A stretch of 32,029 bases of DNA from JBHENN01 sp046262015 (GTDB lineage: Bacteria; Actinomycetota; CADDZG01; WHSQ01). The notes beneath the pieces are model-generated. The model saw only the letters and a list, made by a program, of their open reading frames with translations. It did not search any database and was not told where the DNA came from. The translations under genes and the position numbers were made by a program. The stretch is from NCBI GenBank assembly GCA_046262015.1, contig JBHENN010000029.1:1-32029 (forward strand), written 5' to 3'. Positions 22,397 through 30,490 of the stretch are shown here, in pieces; the first letter of the stretch is position 1, and each line of letters starts with the position of its first letter.

Positions 22397-23731
22397 GTGA
22401 CGCGCGATCCGGTCGCTGCGCGCGAGCGCCGCAGGTCATACGACCGCGAGATATTGCGTCTCGGGCTGCCCACGCTCGCGTCGCTGATCGCCGAGCCTCT
22501 CTACATCCTCGTCGACACTGCGGTCGTCGGCCATCTGGGGACGCCCGAGCTGGGGGGCCTCGCCGTGGCCGGCGCGTTGCTGGTGGCCGGCTACTCGCTG
22601 TTCATCTTCCTCGCCTATGGGACCACGAGCAGCGTTGCCCGACTCGTCGGCGCAGGCGAGACCCGGCAGGCGGTGCGCGAGGGCGCGCAGGGTCTATGGC
22701 TCTCGGCTCTGATCGGAGTCTCGATCGCAGCGGTTGGTCTCGTTCTCGCGGAGATTCTCGTCGGAGCGATGGGCGCCGAGGGCGAGGTTCGGCAGCACGC
22801 CCTGGTCTACCTCCGGATCAGCCTGATCGGCGTGCCCGCGCTGTTGATCACGCTGGCGGGGACCGGCTATCTGCGCGGGATGCAGAACACGCGTACCCCG
22901 CTGGTCGTCACGATCGCGGCGAGCCTGGCGAACCTCATCCTCGAGCTGGTCCTGATCTACGGGTTCGGCTTCGGGATCGGCGCGTCCGCCGCGGCAACGG
23001 TCGTGGTCCAGATCGCCGCCGCCGTGGCGTACGGAGCCATCCTCCGGCGCGACGCGCGCAACGCCGAGGTCGCGCTCCGCCCGGACCCGCGGATGCTCCG
23101 GGCTCTCGGCGCGGTGGGCTTCAACCTCTTCGTCCGGACCGCGTCTCTGCGAGCCGCGCTTCTGGGCGCCACCGCCGTCGCGACGCGGATCGGGACGAGC
23201 GAGCTCGCCGCGCACCAGATCGCGTTCGAGATCTGGAACCTGCTCGCGCTCTGCCTGGACGCCATCGCGATCGCCGGTCAGGCGATGATCGGGCGGCTGC
23301 TCGGCGCCGGCGCCGCGACCGAAGCGCGCCATGCGGCGCGCCGCATGATCGGATGGGGGATCGCCGGCGGCGCCGTCCTCGGTGTGGTGCTCGTCGTCGT
23401 ACGTAACCTGCTGCCCCCGGTCTTCACCGGGGATGCCGAGGTGGCTCGCCTCACCGCGTTCCTGTTGGTCCTGGTGGCCGTGCAGCAGCCGCTGGCCGGC
23501 CTCGCCTTCGTGCTCGACGGCATCTTGATCGGGGCCGATGACACCCGCTTCCTCGCGTGGGCGATGGCGCTCGCCGCGTTCGTGCTCTTGGGAGGTCTGG
23601 CGCTGGTCCTCGAGCTGAACGCGGGGATCGGAGCCCTGTGGACGGCGGTCGCCGCGTTCATGCTGACTCGAGCGATAGCTCTGTCCCTGCGGTTCCGGAG
23701 CCCCGCGTGGCAACGCGTCGGCTCCCGCTAA
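22397..23731 (+). CDS. MATE family efflux transporter (DinF-like)
   Basis: The protein has 444 residues and twelve membrane segments in two halves. The N-terminus EILRLGLPTLASLIAEPLYILVDTAVVGHLGT is characteristic of MATE exporters, and the YLRGMQNTRTPLVVTIAASLANLILELVLIYGFG segment of the DinF branch. It uses a sodium or proton gradient to expel cationic compounds. The GTG at 22397 has GAAAGG just upstream. It is the last gene of the operon that begins at 19997 and converges on the aldo/keto reductase. Confidence 0.92.
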   Translation: MTRDPVAARERRRSYDREILRLGLPTLASLIAEPLYILVDTAVVGHLGTPELGGLAVAGALLVAGYSLFIFLAYGTTSSVARLVGAGETRQAVREGAQGLWLSALIGVSIAAVGLVLAEILVGAMGAEGEVRQHALVYLRISLIGVPALLITLAGTGYLRGMQNTRTPLVVTIAASLANLILELVLIYGFGFGIGASAAATVVVQIAAAVAYGAILRRDARNAEVALRPDPRMLRALGAVGFNLFVRTASLRAALLGATAVATRIGTSELAAHQIAFEIWNLLALCLDAIAIAGQAMIGRLLGAGAATEARHAARRMIGWGIAGGAVLGVVLVVVRNLLPPVFTGDAEVARLTAFLLVLVAVQQPLAGLAFVLDGILIGADDTRFLAWAMALAAFVLLGGLALVLELNAGIGALWTAVAAFMLTRAIALSLRFRSPAWQRVGSR

Positions 23732-23741
23732 GGTCTCGCGC

Positions 23742-23781
23742 CGGGCCCGATACCCGAGCCCCCTGGGCGAGCTCTGGCCCG
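23742..23781. terminator. GC-rich hairpin between convergent genes
   Basis: CGGGCC (23742-23747) pairs with GGCCCG (23776-23781), and inside it GCCC-CCT-GGGC (23758-23768) makes a second hairpin. It lies in the 53-bp gap between the ends of the MATE and aldo/keto reductase genes. It could end transcription from both sides, but there is no U-run. Confidence 0.3.
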
Positions 23782-23784
23782 GGC

Positions 23785-24738
23785 CTATCCCTCCAGTGGG
23801 GCCGCGTCCTTTAGAACCGCGTCGATCTCTTCTAGATCCGCGTCGCTCAGGGCGACGTCTCCGGCCGCGGCGTTCTCGACCACGTGGGCCGGCGAACGCG
23901 ACCCTGCGATCGCCCCGGTCACTCCCGGCTGGTGGAACACCCACGCCAGCGAGAGCTGCGCCACGCCGATACCCAACCGGGCCGCGATCGGCCGAAGTTC
24001 CTTAACGATGGCCAGGTTGCGTTCGAACCGTCCCGGGGCGAAGAGGTCCCGGTAGTAGCTGATCCCGGTGCTCCCGCCGCGCCAGTCGTCGGGCGCGAAC
24101 TCCGTGGTCTCGTCGATCGCGCCCGTAAGCAGACCGTACGCGAGCGGCCCGTAGCAGATGATGCCGGTGCCGTTCTCGTCGCAGAAGGTCAAGAGGTCGT
24201 CGCGGCCGTCGCGATGAAGCAGCGAGAACTGGGGTTGGAGGGAGTCCACGTGACGCTCCCGCTCGCACCGCTCGATCAACGCGCGATCGAAGTTCGACAC
24301 GCCTATCCACCGAACCAGGCCGTCGTCCACGAGAGCCGCCATCGCTCCCCACGTCTCCTCCACCGGGATCGAGTCATCCCGCCAGTGCAGCTGGTAGAGG
24401 TCGATGACGTCCCGGCCGAGTCTGCGAAGGCTCGCGCGCGCCGCGCCGCGCACCTCTTCGGGCCGGAAACCGGATCCCCCGCCTCGCGGCGCGACCTTCG
24501 TGAAGATCATGATGTCGGAGCGGTTGCCAAGGGCGCGTCCGACGAGCTCCTCGGAACGGCCACGACCGTAGATCTCCGCGGTGTCAACCCAGTCGCTGCC
24601 CGCGTCGGCAGCCGCGCGGATCGCCTGGATGGTTCGGTCCTCCGGAGCGTCCCCCCAGACACCTCCCCCGGCCTCCCATGCCCCGTAGCCCACGACCGCG
24701 ATCTCTGGTCCGGCGGAGCCGAGCTGGGCCTTTTTCAT
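23785..24738 (-). CDS. Aldo/keto reductase
   Basis: The protein has 317 residues with the TIM-barrel AKR layout. The catalytic tetrad is Asp52, Tyr57 (DTAEIYGRGRSEE), Lys81 (FTKVAP) and His118 (LYQLHWRD). The C-terminal cofactor region GAIAGSRSPAHVVENAAAGD is present. It reduces carbonyl compounds with NADPH; the substrate is unknown. The ATG at 24738 follows GGGGAG after a few bases, so unlike several neighbours this gene seems to have a leader with a ribosome site. It is monocistronic and divergent from the patatin gene. Confidence 0.9.
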   Translation of the reverse strand: MKKAQLGSAGPEIAVVGYGAWEAGGGVWGDAPEDRTIQAIRAAADAGSDWVDTAEIYGRGRSEELVGRALGNRSDIMIFTKVAPRGGGSGFRPEEVRGAARASLRRLGRDVIDLYQLHWRDDSIPVEETWGAMAALVDDGLVRWIGVSNFDRALIERCERERHVDSLQPQFSLLHRDGRDDLLTFCDENGTGIICYGPLAYGLLTGAIDETTEFAPDDWRGGSTGISYYRDLFAPGRFERNLAIVKELRPIAARLGIGVAQLSLAWVFHQPGVTGAIAGSRSPAHVVENAAAGDVALSDADLEEIDAVLKDAAPLEG

Positions 24739-24853
24739 TCACTCCCCAGGGTCGAGACGGAACCGGGCGCGCAGGAGCGGCACGGGAATGGTCCCATGAT
24801 GCGTTCGGCCGCGATGACGACCGGGCCGGTTCGACCGGCACCGGGACCACTAC

Positions 24854-24859
24854 TAGGCT
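24854..24859 (+). promoter_or_regulatory. -10 element (TAGGCT) of the patatin-fadD-zwf operon, leaderless
   Basis: TAGGCT ends seven bases before the GTG at 24867; a TTCGAC about 18 bases upstream is a reasonable -35. Transcription would start at the GTG, giving a leaderless mRNA for the whole operon to 30490. Confidence 0.5.
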
Positions 24860-24866
24860 CCCGTCC

Positions 24867-25886
24867 GTGGCGAAACGAGGCGTGGTGCTCGGCGGGGGCG
24901 GTCTGGTCGGGATGGGCTATCTCGCCGGAGCTCTCAAGGCCTTGGACGAGCGTGGGGTCGACCTCGCCGGTGCCGAGGTCTTGATCGGCACGAGCGCGGG
25001 ATCGGTCCTCGCCGCCTACCTCGGGGCCGGCTGGACGCAGTCGGACTTCTACGAGTACGCGCACGGTCGCCACCCCCAGGCGGAACGCACCCCGGAGGGC
25101 GAGCAGGACGAGGTGCGCCGGCTGTTCGACCCCCTGTGGCACAACCGCGCCGAGCGCGCCCGGCGCGCCGTCGGCTCGTTCTTCGCCCTGGCGTCGTCGC
25201 GTGGCTACTGGCGCGGGGGGACCAGAGGCCGGTCACCGGCGGCCACGTTGCGACGTGTCTTCCCCGCCGGCATGTACTCGACCTCCCGGACCCGCGAGCG
25301 CTTGTGGGACGACCTGCCCGAAGAGTGGCCGCGCGCCGGTCTCTTCATCTGCGCGGCCGACCTCTACAGCGGGAAGCGCGTGGTCTTCGGGAGAGCCGGC
25401 GAGCCGGAGGCGCCGCTGCCGGAAGCCGTGCTCGCGTCGACCGCGATCCCCGGCATGTTCCCGCCGGTGAGGATCGGCGACAAGCACTACGTCGACGGTG
25501 GAGTCGTGAGCGCGACCTCTCTAGACCTCGCGGTGGAGGCGGGATGCGAGACCATCCTATGCGTGGCCCCCCTCGGCTACCGGAGCGAAGGGGAAGTCGT
25601 CATCCGCGATCCCAAGCTGTGGTCGGCGATGCTCATGCGGCAGCTCTTCGCTCGTTCGCTGGCGCGCGAGGTACGGGCCGCCCGCGCGCGCGGGGTCGAG
25701 GTCCTCGTCATCCGGCCGTGGTTGACAGAGCTGCGCGCCCAGGGCACCAACTCGATGCGTCACTACGACCGGGTGGCAGTGACCGATGCGGCGCGGGACG
25801 GGACGTTGCGCTTCCTGGACGCGCACGAAGACCACCCCGTCACCGCTGCGTTCGCGGCGCGCTCGGGCAAGAAGAGAGCGGTGTGA
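24867..25886 (+). CDS. Patatin-like phospholipase
   Basis: The protein has 339 residues. The oxyanion motif GGGGLVGMGYLAG (9-21), the nucleophile Ser43 in GTSAGS and the catalytic Asp210 in VDGGVVS form the Ser-Asp dyad of patatins, which release fatty acids from lipids. There is no signal peptide or membrane anchor, so it is cytosolic or peripheral. The upstream frame from 24678 lacks homology and covers the promoter; the GTG at 24867 directly precedes AKRGVVLGGGG. The stop overlaps the acyl-CoA synthetase start (GTGA), so the released fatty acids may be activated by the next gene's product. Confidence 0.9.
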   Translation: MAKRGVVLGGGGLVGMGYLAGALKALDERGVDLAGAEVLIGTSAGSVLAAYLGAGWTQSDFYEYAHGRHPQAERTPEGEQDEVRRLFDPLWHNRAERARRAVGSFFALASSRGYWRGGTRGRSPAATLRRVFPAGMYSTSRTRERLWDDLPEEWPRAGLFICAADLYSGKRVVFGRAGEPEAPLPEAVLASTAIPGMFPPVRIGDKHYVDGGVVSATSLDLAVEAGCETILCVAPLGYRSEGEVVIRDPKLWSAMLMRQLFARSLAREVRAARARGVEVLVIRPWLTELRAQGTNSMRHYDRVAVTDAARDGTLRFLDAHEDHPVTAAFAARSGKKRAV

Positions 25887-27550
25887 CGGCCGGGCGGCTC
25901 GACGGTCTGAAGCAGCTCGCGGAGATCGCCGACCCTCGCAACTTCAAGAGGCTTCTCGACGCGGGGGCGCTCGACCTCAAGAGCCCGATCGCTCTGGGAC
26001 GCGCGCTGCCGTGGCTCGTCGGACGAGGACCGTCGCTGGGGATCCTCGCCCAGATGCACGGGTTCTCTCTGCGGGACAAACCCGCGATCCACGACCGTCG
26101 CGGCACTCTCACCTGGGGAGAGCTCGACGAACGAGCCAACCGCGCCGCGCACCTGCTCGCGAGCCAGGGCGTCGACAGCGGTGACAGCCTGGCGCTCCTC
26201 CTCCGCAACGGGCGCGAGCTGGTGGAGCTGATCCTCGGAGCGCAGAAGATGGGCGTGGTCGCAACGCCGCTCAATACGTGGGCCAAGCCGAAAGAGCTCG
26301 GGGCGACCCTCAGCGGAGCCGCTCCCTCTCTGTTGATCTACGACGCCCAGCACGCCGACCAGGTCAGAGCCGCGGCTCCGGCCAACCTCCCGCTGATGTC
26401 GGTCGGGGATGGAGGAACAGAGATCGACGGGGTCGTGGGATACGAGTCACGGCTGCTCGAGCAACCCGCGTCGCCTCCGCGCCCGTTCACCCGCGACCGG
26501 GGCAGCGCCAAGGTCGTGATCCATACCTCCGGCACCACGGGCAAGCCCAAGGGAGCTGCGCGCGACTCGTCCGCGGCAGGCCTCGGAGCCTTATCCAACC
26601 TCTTGAGCGTGGTGCCGTTCCGGCGCGACGATGTCGTGTACTGCGCGGCGCCGATGTTCCACTCGTTCGGGCTCGCGACCTTCACGTTCGCCCTGGCTCT
26701 CGGCGCAACGATGGTGCTGCCCGAGCGCTTCGACCCGCAGGCAACGTTGTCGGCGATCGAGAGCCACCGCGTGACGGCGGCTGCGTTCGTCCCGGTGATG
26801 TTGCGGCGCGTGGTCGCCCTGAGCGAGGAGGTCCGCTCGAAGTACGACCTCGCGAGCGTGCGCATCGTCCTGGTCAGCGGGTCGGTGCTGTCCGAGGACC
26901 TGAGGCGCGCCGCGACCCGTCTCTTCGGCGAGGTGATCTACGACCTCTATGGGTCGACCGAGGTGGGATGGGTCGCGATCGCGACACCGGCCGACCTCAG
27001 GGCGCGACCCAAGAGCGTGGGCAAGCCAGTCCCCGGGACCGAGGTGGCCGTCTTCTCGAAGAACGGCGAACGCCTACAGGCCGGGAAGACGGGTGAGCTC
27101 TTCATCAAGAGCGACATCCTCTTCGAGGGTTACACCTCCGGCGAGTCCCGGGCCGAACGCGAGGGATATATGTCGATCGGCGATCTCGGGCGGGTCGACC
27201 AGGACGGATACGTGTACGTGGACGCGCGCGCCGACGACATGGTTGTCGTCGGGGGAGAGAACGTCTACCCGGCGGAGATCGAGCAGGTGATCGAGGACAT
27301 CGACGGGGTCCAGGAGGTCGCCGTCCTCGGTATCGCCGACGAGGAATACGGCCAGGTCCTGGCGGCATTCGTAGTGGGCTCGGTGTCCGAGGACGGAATC
27401 CGCGACGTATGCGTCAAGGAGCTCGCGTCGTTCAAGGTGCCCCGTCGGATCGAGGTGCGCGCCGAGCTTCCCCGCACGAGCACCGGCAAGGTGCTCAAGC
27501 GAGAGCTCATCGCGGAGCTCGACCGAGCCCACCCGCTCGAGCCCGGCTAA
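25883..27550 (+). CDS. Acyl-CoA synthetase / AMP-binding enzyme (FadD-like)
   Basis: The protein has 555 residues. The AMP-binding P-loop HTSGTTGKPKG is at about 214-224, the A5 motif YGSTEVG at about 355, the A7 stretch SIGDLGRVDQDGYVYVDARADDM at about 430, and the C-terminal GENVYPAEIEQVI and A10 lysine motif TSTGKVLKREL near the end. It activates fatty or other carboxylic acids to acyl-CoA through acyl-AMP. An N-terminal extension of about 55 residues before HGFSLRDKPAIHDR is like that of mycobacterial FadD proteins. The GTG at 25883 overlaps the patatin stop. Chain length preference is unknown. Confidence 0.92.
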   Translation: MTAGRLDGLKQLAEIADPRNFKRLLDAGALDLKSPIALGRALPWLVGRGPSLGILAQMHGFSLRDKPAIHDRRGTLTWGELDERANRAAHLLASQGVDSGDSLALLLRNGRELVELILGAQKMGVVATPLNTWAKPKELGATLSGAAPSLLIYDAQHADQVRAAAPANLPLMSVGDGGTEIDGVVGYESRLLEQPASPPRPFTRDRGSAKVVIHTSGTTGKPKGAARDSSAAGLGALSNLLSVVPFRRDDVVYCAAPMFHSFGLATFTFALALGATMVLPERFDPQATLSAIESHRVTAAAFVPVMLRRVVALSEEVRSKYDLASVRIVLVSGSVLSEDLRRAATRLFGEVIYDLYGSTEVGWVAIATPADLRARPKSVGKPVPGTEVAVFSKNGERLQAGKTGELFIKSDILFEGYTSGESRAEREGYMSIGDLGRVDQDGYVYVDARADDMVVVGGENVYPAEIEQVIEDIDGVQEVAVLGIADEEYGQVLAAFVVGSVSEDGIRDVCVKELASFKVPRRIEVRAELPRTSTGKVLKRELIAELDRAHPLEPG

Positions 27551-27555
27551 CCACG

Positions 27556-28362
27556 ATGCCCGATCTCCACCACGACGGTTTCAGGATCGCGTACGAGCAG
27601 CGCGGCCGGAGGCGCGGAGCCGCAGAGCGTCCGATCGTGCTCGTGCACGGACTACTGTTCCCCCGCTCGCATCACTATGGTCTCGCCGACGCTCTTGCAG
27701 ATCGCGGCAACCGAGTCATCCTCATCGACCTCCTCGGACACGGAGAGAGCGATCAGCCACAGCATTCGCGCCACTACAGCATGGAGATCTTCGGTCGTCA
27801 GGTCGTTGCTCTGCTCGACCACCTCGACATCCCGGAAGCGGTCGTAGGCGGCACGTCGCTGGGAGCCAACGTCAGCCTGGAGGTGGCGGTGCACTCCCCC
27901 TCCCGCACGCGCGGGCTCGTCATCGAGATGCCCGTGCTCGAGCGCGCTGCGCCGGCGGCGGCACTGGTCTTCTTGCCTCTGACGATCGCGTACGCCGAGC
28001 TGGCGACCCCGTTCGGATGGCTCGCCGGGGCGATGCGCCGCGCGCCGCGTGGGCTGTCTCTCTACTCGGACGTGTTGTTCGATCTCCTGGCGCGCGACCC
28101 CGTATCGTCCGCAGCGGTCTTGCACGGCCTCCTGACGGGACGGATCGCGCCGCACCCCAGCGATCGCGAGAAGGTCGAGACGCCGACGCTGATCATGGGA
28201 CACCAGCGCGATCTTCTCCACCCCTTCAGCGACGCCGAGGCACTGGCCCGCGAACTGCGCAACGCCGAGCTCATCCGCTCGACCTCGTTCTTCGAGCTTC
28301 GCTTCCCCCCGAACCGGTTGTCCGAACGCGTTGCGAACTTCCTGGACGACGTGTGGGCCTGA
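27556..28362 (+). CDS. Alpha/beta hydrolase, apparently without the catalytic histidine
   Basis: The protein has 268 residues. The HGLLFPRSHHYG oxyanion region (31-42), LIDLLGHGESD (57-66) and nucleophile elbow GGTSLGAN with Ser101 are typical. The acid is likely in MGHQRDLLHPF (about 216). The last strand, where the catalytic His is expected (usually GH...), reads STSFFELRFPPNRLSERVANFL with no histidine, so activity is doubtful or the His is supplied from elsewhere (for example H220). It lies five bases after the acyl-CoA synthetase gene and overlaps zwf by ten bases, in the middle of the operon. Confidence 0.82.
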   Translation: MPDLHHDGFRIAYEQRGRRRGAAERPIVLVHGLLFPRSHHYGLADALADRGNRVILIDLLGHGESDQPQHSRHYSMEIFGRQVVALLDHLDIPEAVVGGTSLGANVSLEVAVHSPSRTRGLVIEMPVLERAAPAAALVFLPLTIAYAELATPFGWLAGAMRRAPRGLSLYSDVLFDLLARDPVSSAAVLHGLLTGRIAPHPSDREKVETPTLIMGHQRDLLHPFSDAEALARELRNAELIRSTSFFELRFPPNRLSERVANFLDDVWA

Positions 28363-29825
28363 GCGAGCGCAGAACGCCCGACCCGTGCATCGTGGTGATC
28401 TTCGGTGCATCGGGAGACCTCACCGAGCGCAAGCTGTTCCCCGCCCTCCACAACCTGCAGGTCGAGGGCCTGATCCCGGGCGCTACCGCCATCGTTGGGA
28501 CGTCCCGAAGCGACTATTCGGACGTGGCTTTCTCGGATCGTATGCGGGCCGCGGTCGCCGCCCACTCACGCATCGCGCCTACAGATGAGAGTTGGAGCGC
28601 CCTCTTCGAGGACGTCTGCTACGTGTCCGGCGACGTGGACGACGACGGCCTGTTCGTGCGCCTGAGAGACAAGCTCGCAGAGATCGACGCCCAGAACGGC
28701 ACGGGGGGGAACCGCCTCTGGTACCTGGCAACCCTGCCCCGGCTGTTCGGTCCGATCGCCGAAGCTCTCGGGAAGAACGGCCTGATCGACACCGGAGGAT
28801 GGCACCGCCTGGTGGTCGAGAAGCCCTTCGGGCACGACCTCGAGTCGGCGCGCACGCTGAACAACACGCTCAGCGGTTGTTTCGCCGAAGACCAGATCTT
28901 CCGGATCGACCACTACCTCGGGAAAGAGACGGTCCAGAACCTGCTCGTCTTCCGCTTCGCCAACGCGATCTTCGAGCCGCTGTGGAACCGTCGTTACGTG
29001 GACCACGTCCAGATCACCGTCGCCGAGCGCGAGGGCATCGGCGATCGCGGCGCGTTCTACGAGTCCACCGGCGCCCTGCGCGACGTTGCGCAGAATCACC
29101 TCCTACAGTTGCTGGCGCTGATCGCGATGGAACCCCCGATCGCGTGGGACGCCACCGCGATCAGGGACGAGAAGGTCCAGGTCCTCAAGTCGGTCCGTCG
29201 CTGGCAGCCGTCCGAGCTTGCCGCCAACGTCGCCCGCGGCCAGTACGAGGGATACCGCGCCGAGCCCGGGGTCGACCCGGGGTCGTCGACCGAGACGTTC
29301 GTGGCGATGAAGCTGTTGATCGACGATTGGCGCTGGGCCGACGTGCCCTTCTACCTCCGCACCGGCAAAGGACTGGCGGGCAAGGCCACCGAGATCGTGA
29401 TCCAGTTCGATCGGGTTCCGCATCTGCTGTTCGAGAAGACCGCGGCCGAAGAGCTCGATCCCAACGTCCTGGTGATACGGATCCAGCCGGACGAAGGGTT
29501 CTCGCTGTTCTTCGGGAGCAAGGAACCGGGACCGCAGGTCACCGTGAGGACCGTGGACATGGAGTTCGACTACGAAACCGACTTCCCGTCTGGGACACCC
29601 GAGGCGTACGAGCGCCTTCTCCTCGACGCGATGCTGGGTGATGCAACGTTGTTCGCGCGGGTCGACGAGATCGAGCAGGCATGGGCGATCGTCGACCCCC
29701 TCCTGGACCACTGGAGACGCGGCGGACGGCCGGGTCTCTACGCGGCGAAGGATTCGTGGGGCCCGGCCGCCGCCGACGAGCTGACGGCGCGCGACGGCCG
29801 GCGGTGGCGTCCGCCCTGCCGGTGA
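28353..29825 (+). CDS. zwf: Glucose-6-phosphate 1-dehydrogenase
   Basis: The protein has 490 residues. The NADP-binding GASGDLTERKL is at about 18-28, VVEKPFGHD at about 151-159, and the catalytic RIDHYLGKE at about 183-191 (His as general base); the region FYLRTGKGL near 335 is also conserved. It makes 6-phosphogluconolactone and NADPH, the entry step of the pentose phosphate pathway. The GTG at 28353 lies inside the end of the hydrolase gene and starts just before the conserved core; earlier in-frame starts are shadow sequence. The stop overlaps pgl (GTGA). The enzyme for the third step, Gnd, is encoded at the left end of the window. Confidence 0.96.
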   Translation: MGLSERRTPDPCIVVIFGASGDLTERKLFPALHNLQVEGLIPGATAIVGTSRSDYSDVAFSDRMRAAVAAHSRIAPTDESWSALFEDVCYVSGDVDDDGLFVRLRDKLAEIDAQNGTGGNRLWYLATLPRLFGPIAEALGKNGLIDTGGWHRLVVEKPFGHDLESARTLNNTLSGCFAEDQIFRIDHYLGKETVQNLLVFRFANAIFEPLWNRRYVDHVQITVAEREGIGDRGAFYESTGALRDVAQNHLLQLLALIAMEPPIAWDATAIRDEKVQVLKSVRRWQPSELAANVARGQYEGYRAEPGVDPGSSTETFVAMKLLIDDWRWADVPFYLRTGKGLAGKATEIVIQFDRVPHLLFEKTAAEELDPNVLVIRIQPDEGFSLFFGSKEPGPQVTVRTVDMEFDYETDFPSGTPEAYERLLLDAMLGDATLFARVDEIEQAWAIVDPLLDHWRRGGRPGLYAAKDSWGPAAADELTARDGRRWRPPCR

Positions 29826-30490
29826 CGCCGGTCGTCGAGGTCTTCCCCTCCGCCGGCTATGCAGACGCGGCCGCCGCCCGGATCGTGGACCGTCTGCCGT
29901 CGGGCGGCTCGCTGGTGCTGACCGGAGGCTCGACCGCCCAGGCGGTCTACCGCCGCATCGAGGTCCCCACCTTGGGTGCGGGACCGGCCGACGTCTTGTT
30001 CTCGGACGAGCGGTGCGTGCCGCCCGACGACGAGCGGAGCAACTTCCGCATGGCGCGCGGTCTCCTCGAGAGGTTCTCGGCTGTGCGGGTGTACCGGATG
30101 CAGGGCGAGGATCCTCCGGCACAAGAGGAGCTTCGTTACTCCGAGGTGATCCGGCCCGTCGCAGATACCGGCTTCGACCTCGTGCTGCTCGGCATGGGCG
30201 GCGACGCTCACGTTTGCGCGCTCTTCCCCGGTTCGGATGCGCTCGAGGAAGACGAGCTTCTCTGTCGCGCCGTCGAGCGGCCGGACGGGCTGCGCGGCCT
30301 GACGCTGACCCCTCCCGCGATCGCGCGCGCCCGGCGCGTGCTGCTGCTGGTCACGGGACGGACCAAGGCGGAAGCCGTGAGGCGGGTGCTCCGCGGCGAC
30401 GAGCCCATCGAGAGTTGCCCCGCCCGGGTGGTCACCGCGCTCCCCGACGTGACCTTCCTGCTCGACGAGGGCGCCGGGGCCCTCCTCTAA
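29822..30490 (+). CDS. pgl: 6-phosphogluconolactonase (DevB type)
   Basis: The protein has 222 residues from the GTG at 29822, which overlaps the zwf stop by four bases; the GTG at 29804 is possible but less typical. Conserved parts are LTGGSTAQAVYR (about 38-49), VLFSDERCVPPDDERSNFRMA (about 60-80) and LLGMGGDAHVCALFPGS (about 122-138). In the last motif the usual DGHTASLFPG reads DAHVCALFPG, keeping the catalytic His. It hydrolyses 6-phosphogluconolactone to 6-phosphogluconate. It ends the operon and overlaps the convergent amidase stop by four bases. Confidence 0.93.
   Translation: MTPVVEVFPSAGYADAAAARIVDRLPSGGSLVLTGGSTAQAVYRRIEVPTLGAGPADVLFSDERCVPPDDERSNFRMARGLLERFSAVRVYRMQGEDPPAQEELRYSEVIRPVADTGFDLVLLGMGGDAHVCALFPGSDALEEDELLCRAVERPDGLRGLTLTPPAIARARRVLLLVTGRTKAEAVRRVLRGDEPIESCPARVVTALPDVTFLLDEGAGALL

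Noticed and set aside
22694..23944. Minus-strand open frame of 416 codons opposite the MATE transporter
   Set aside because: Composition is charged and low-complexity, with no motif; the MATE protein on the plus strand is unmistakable.
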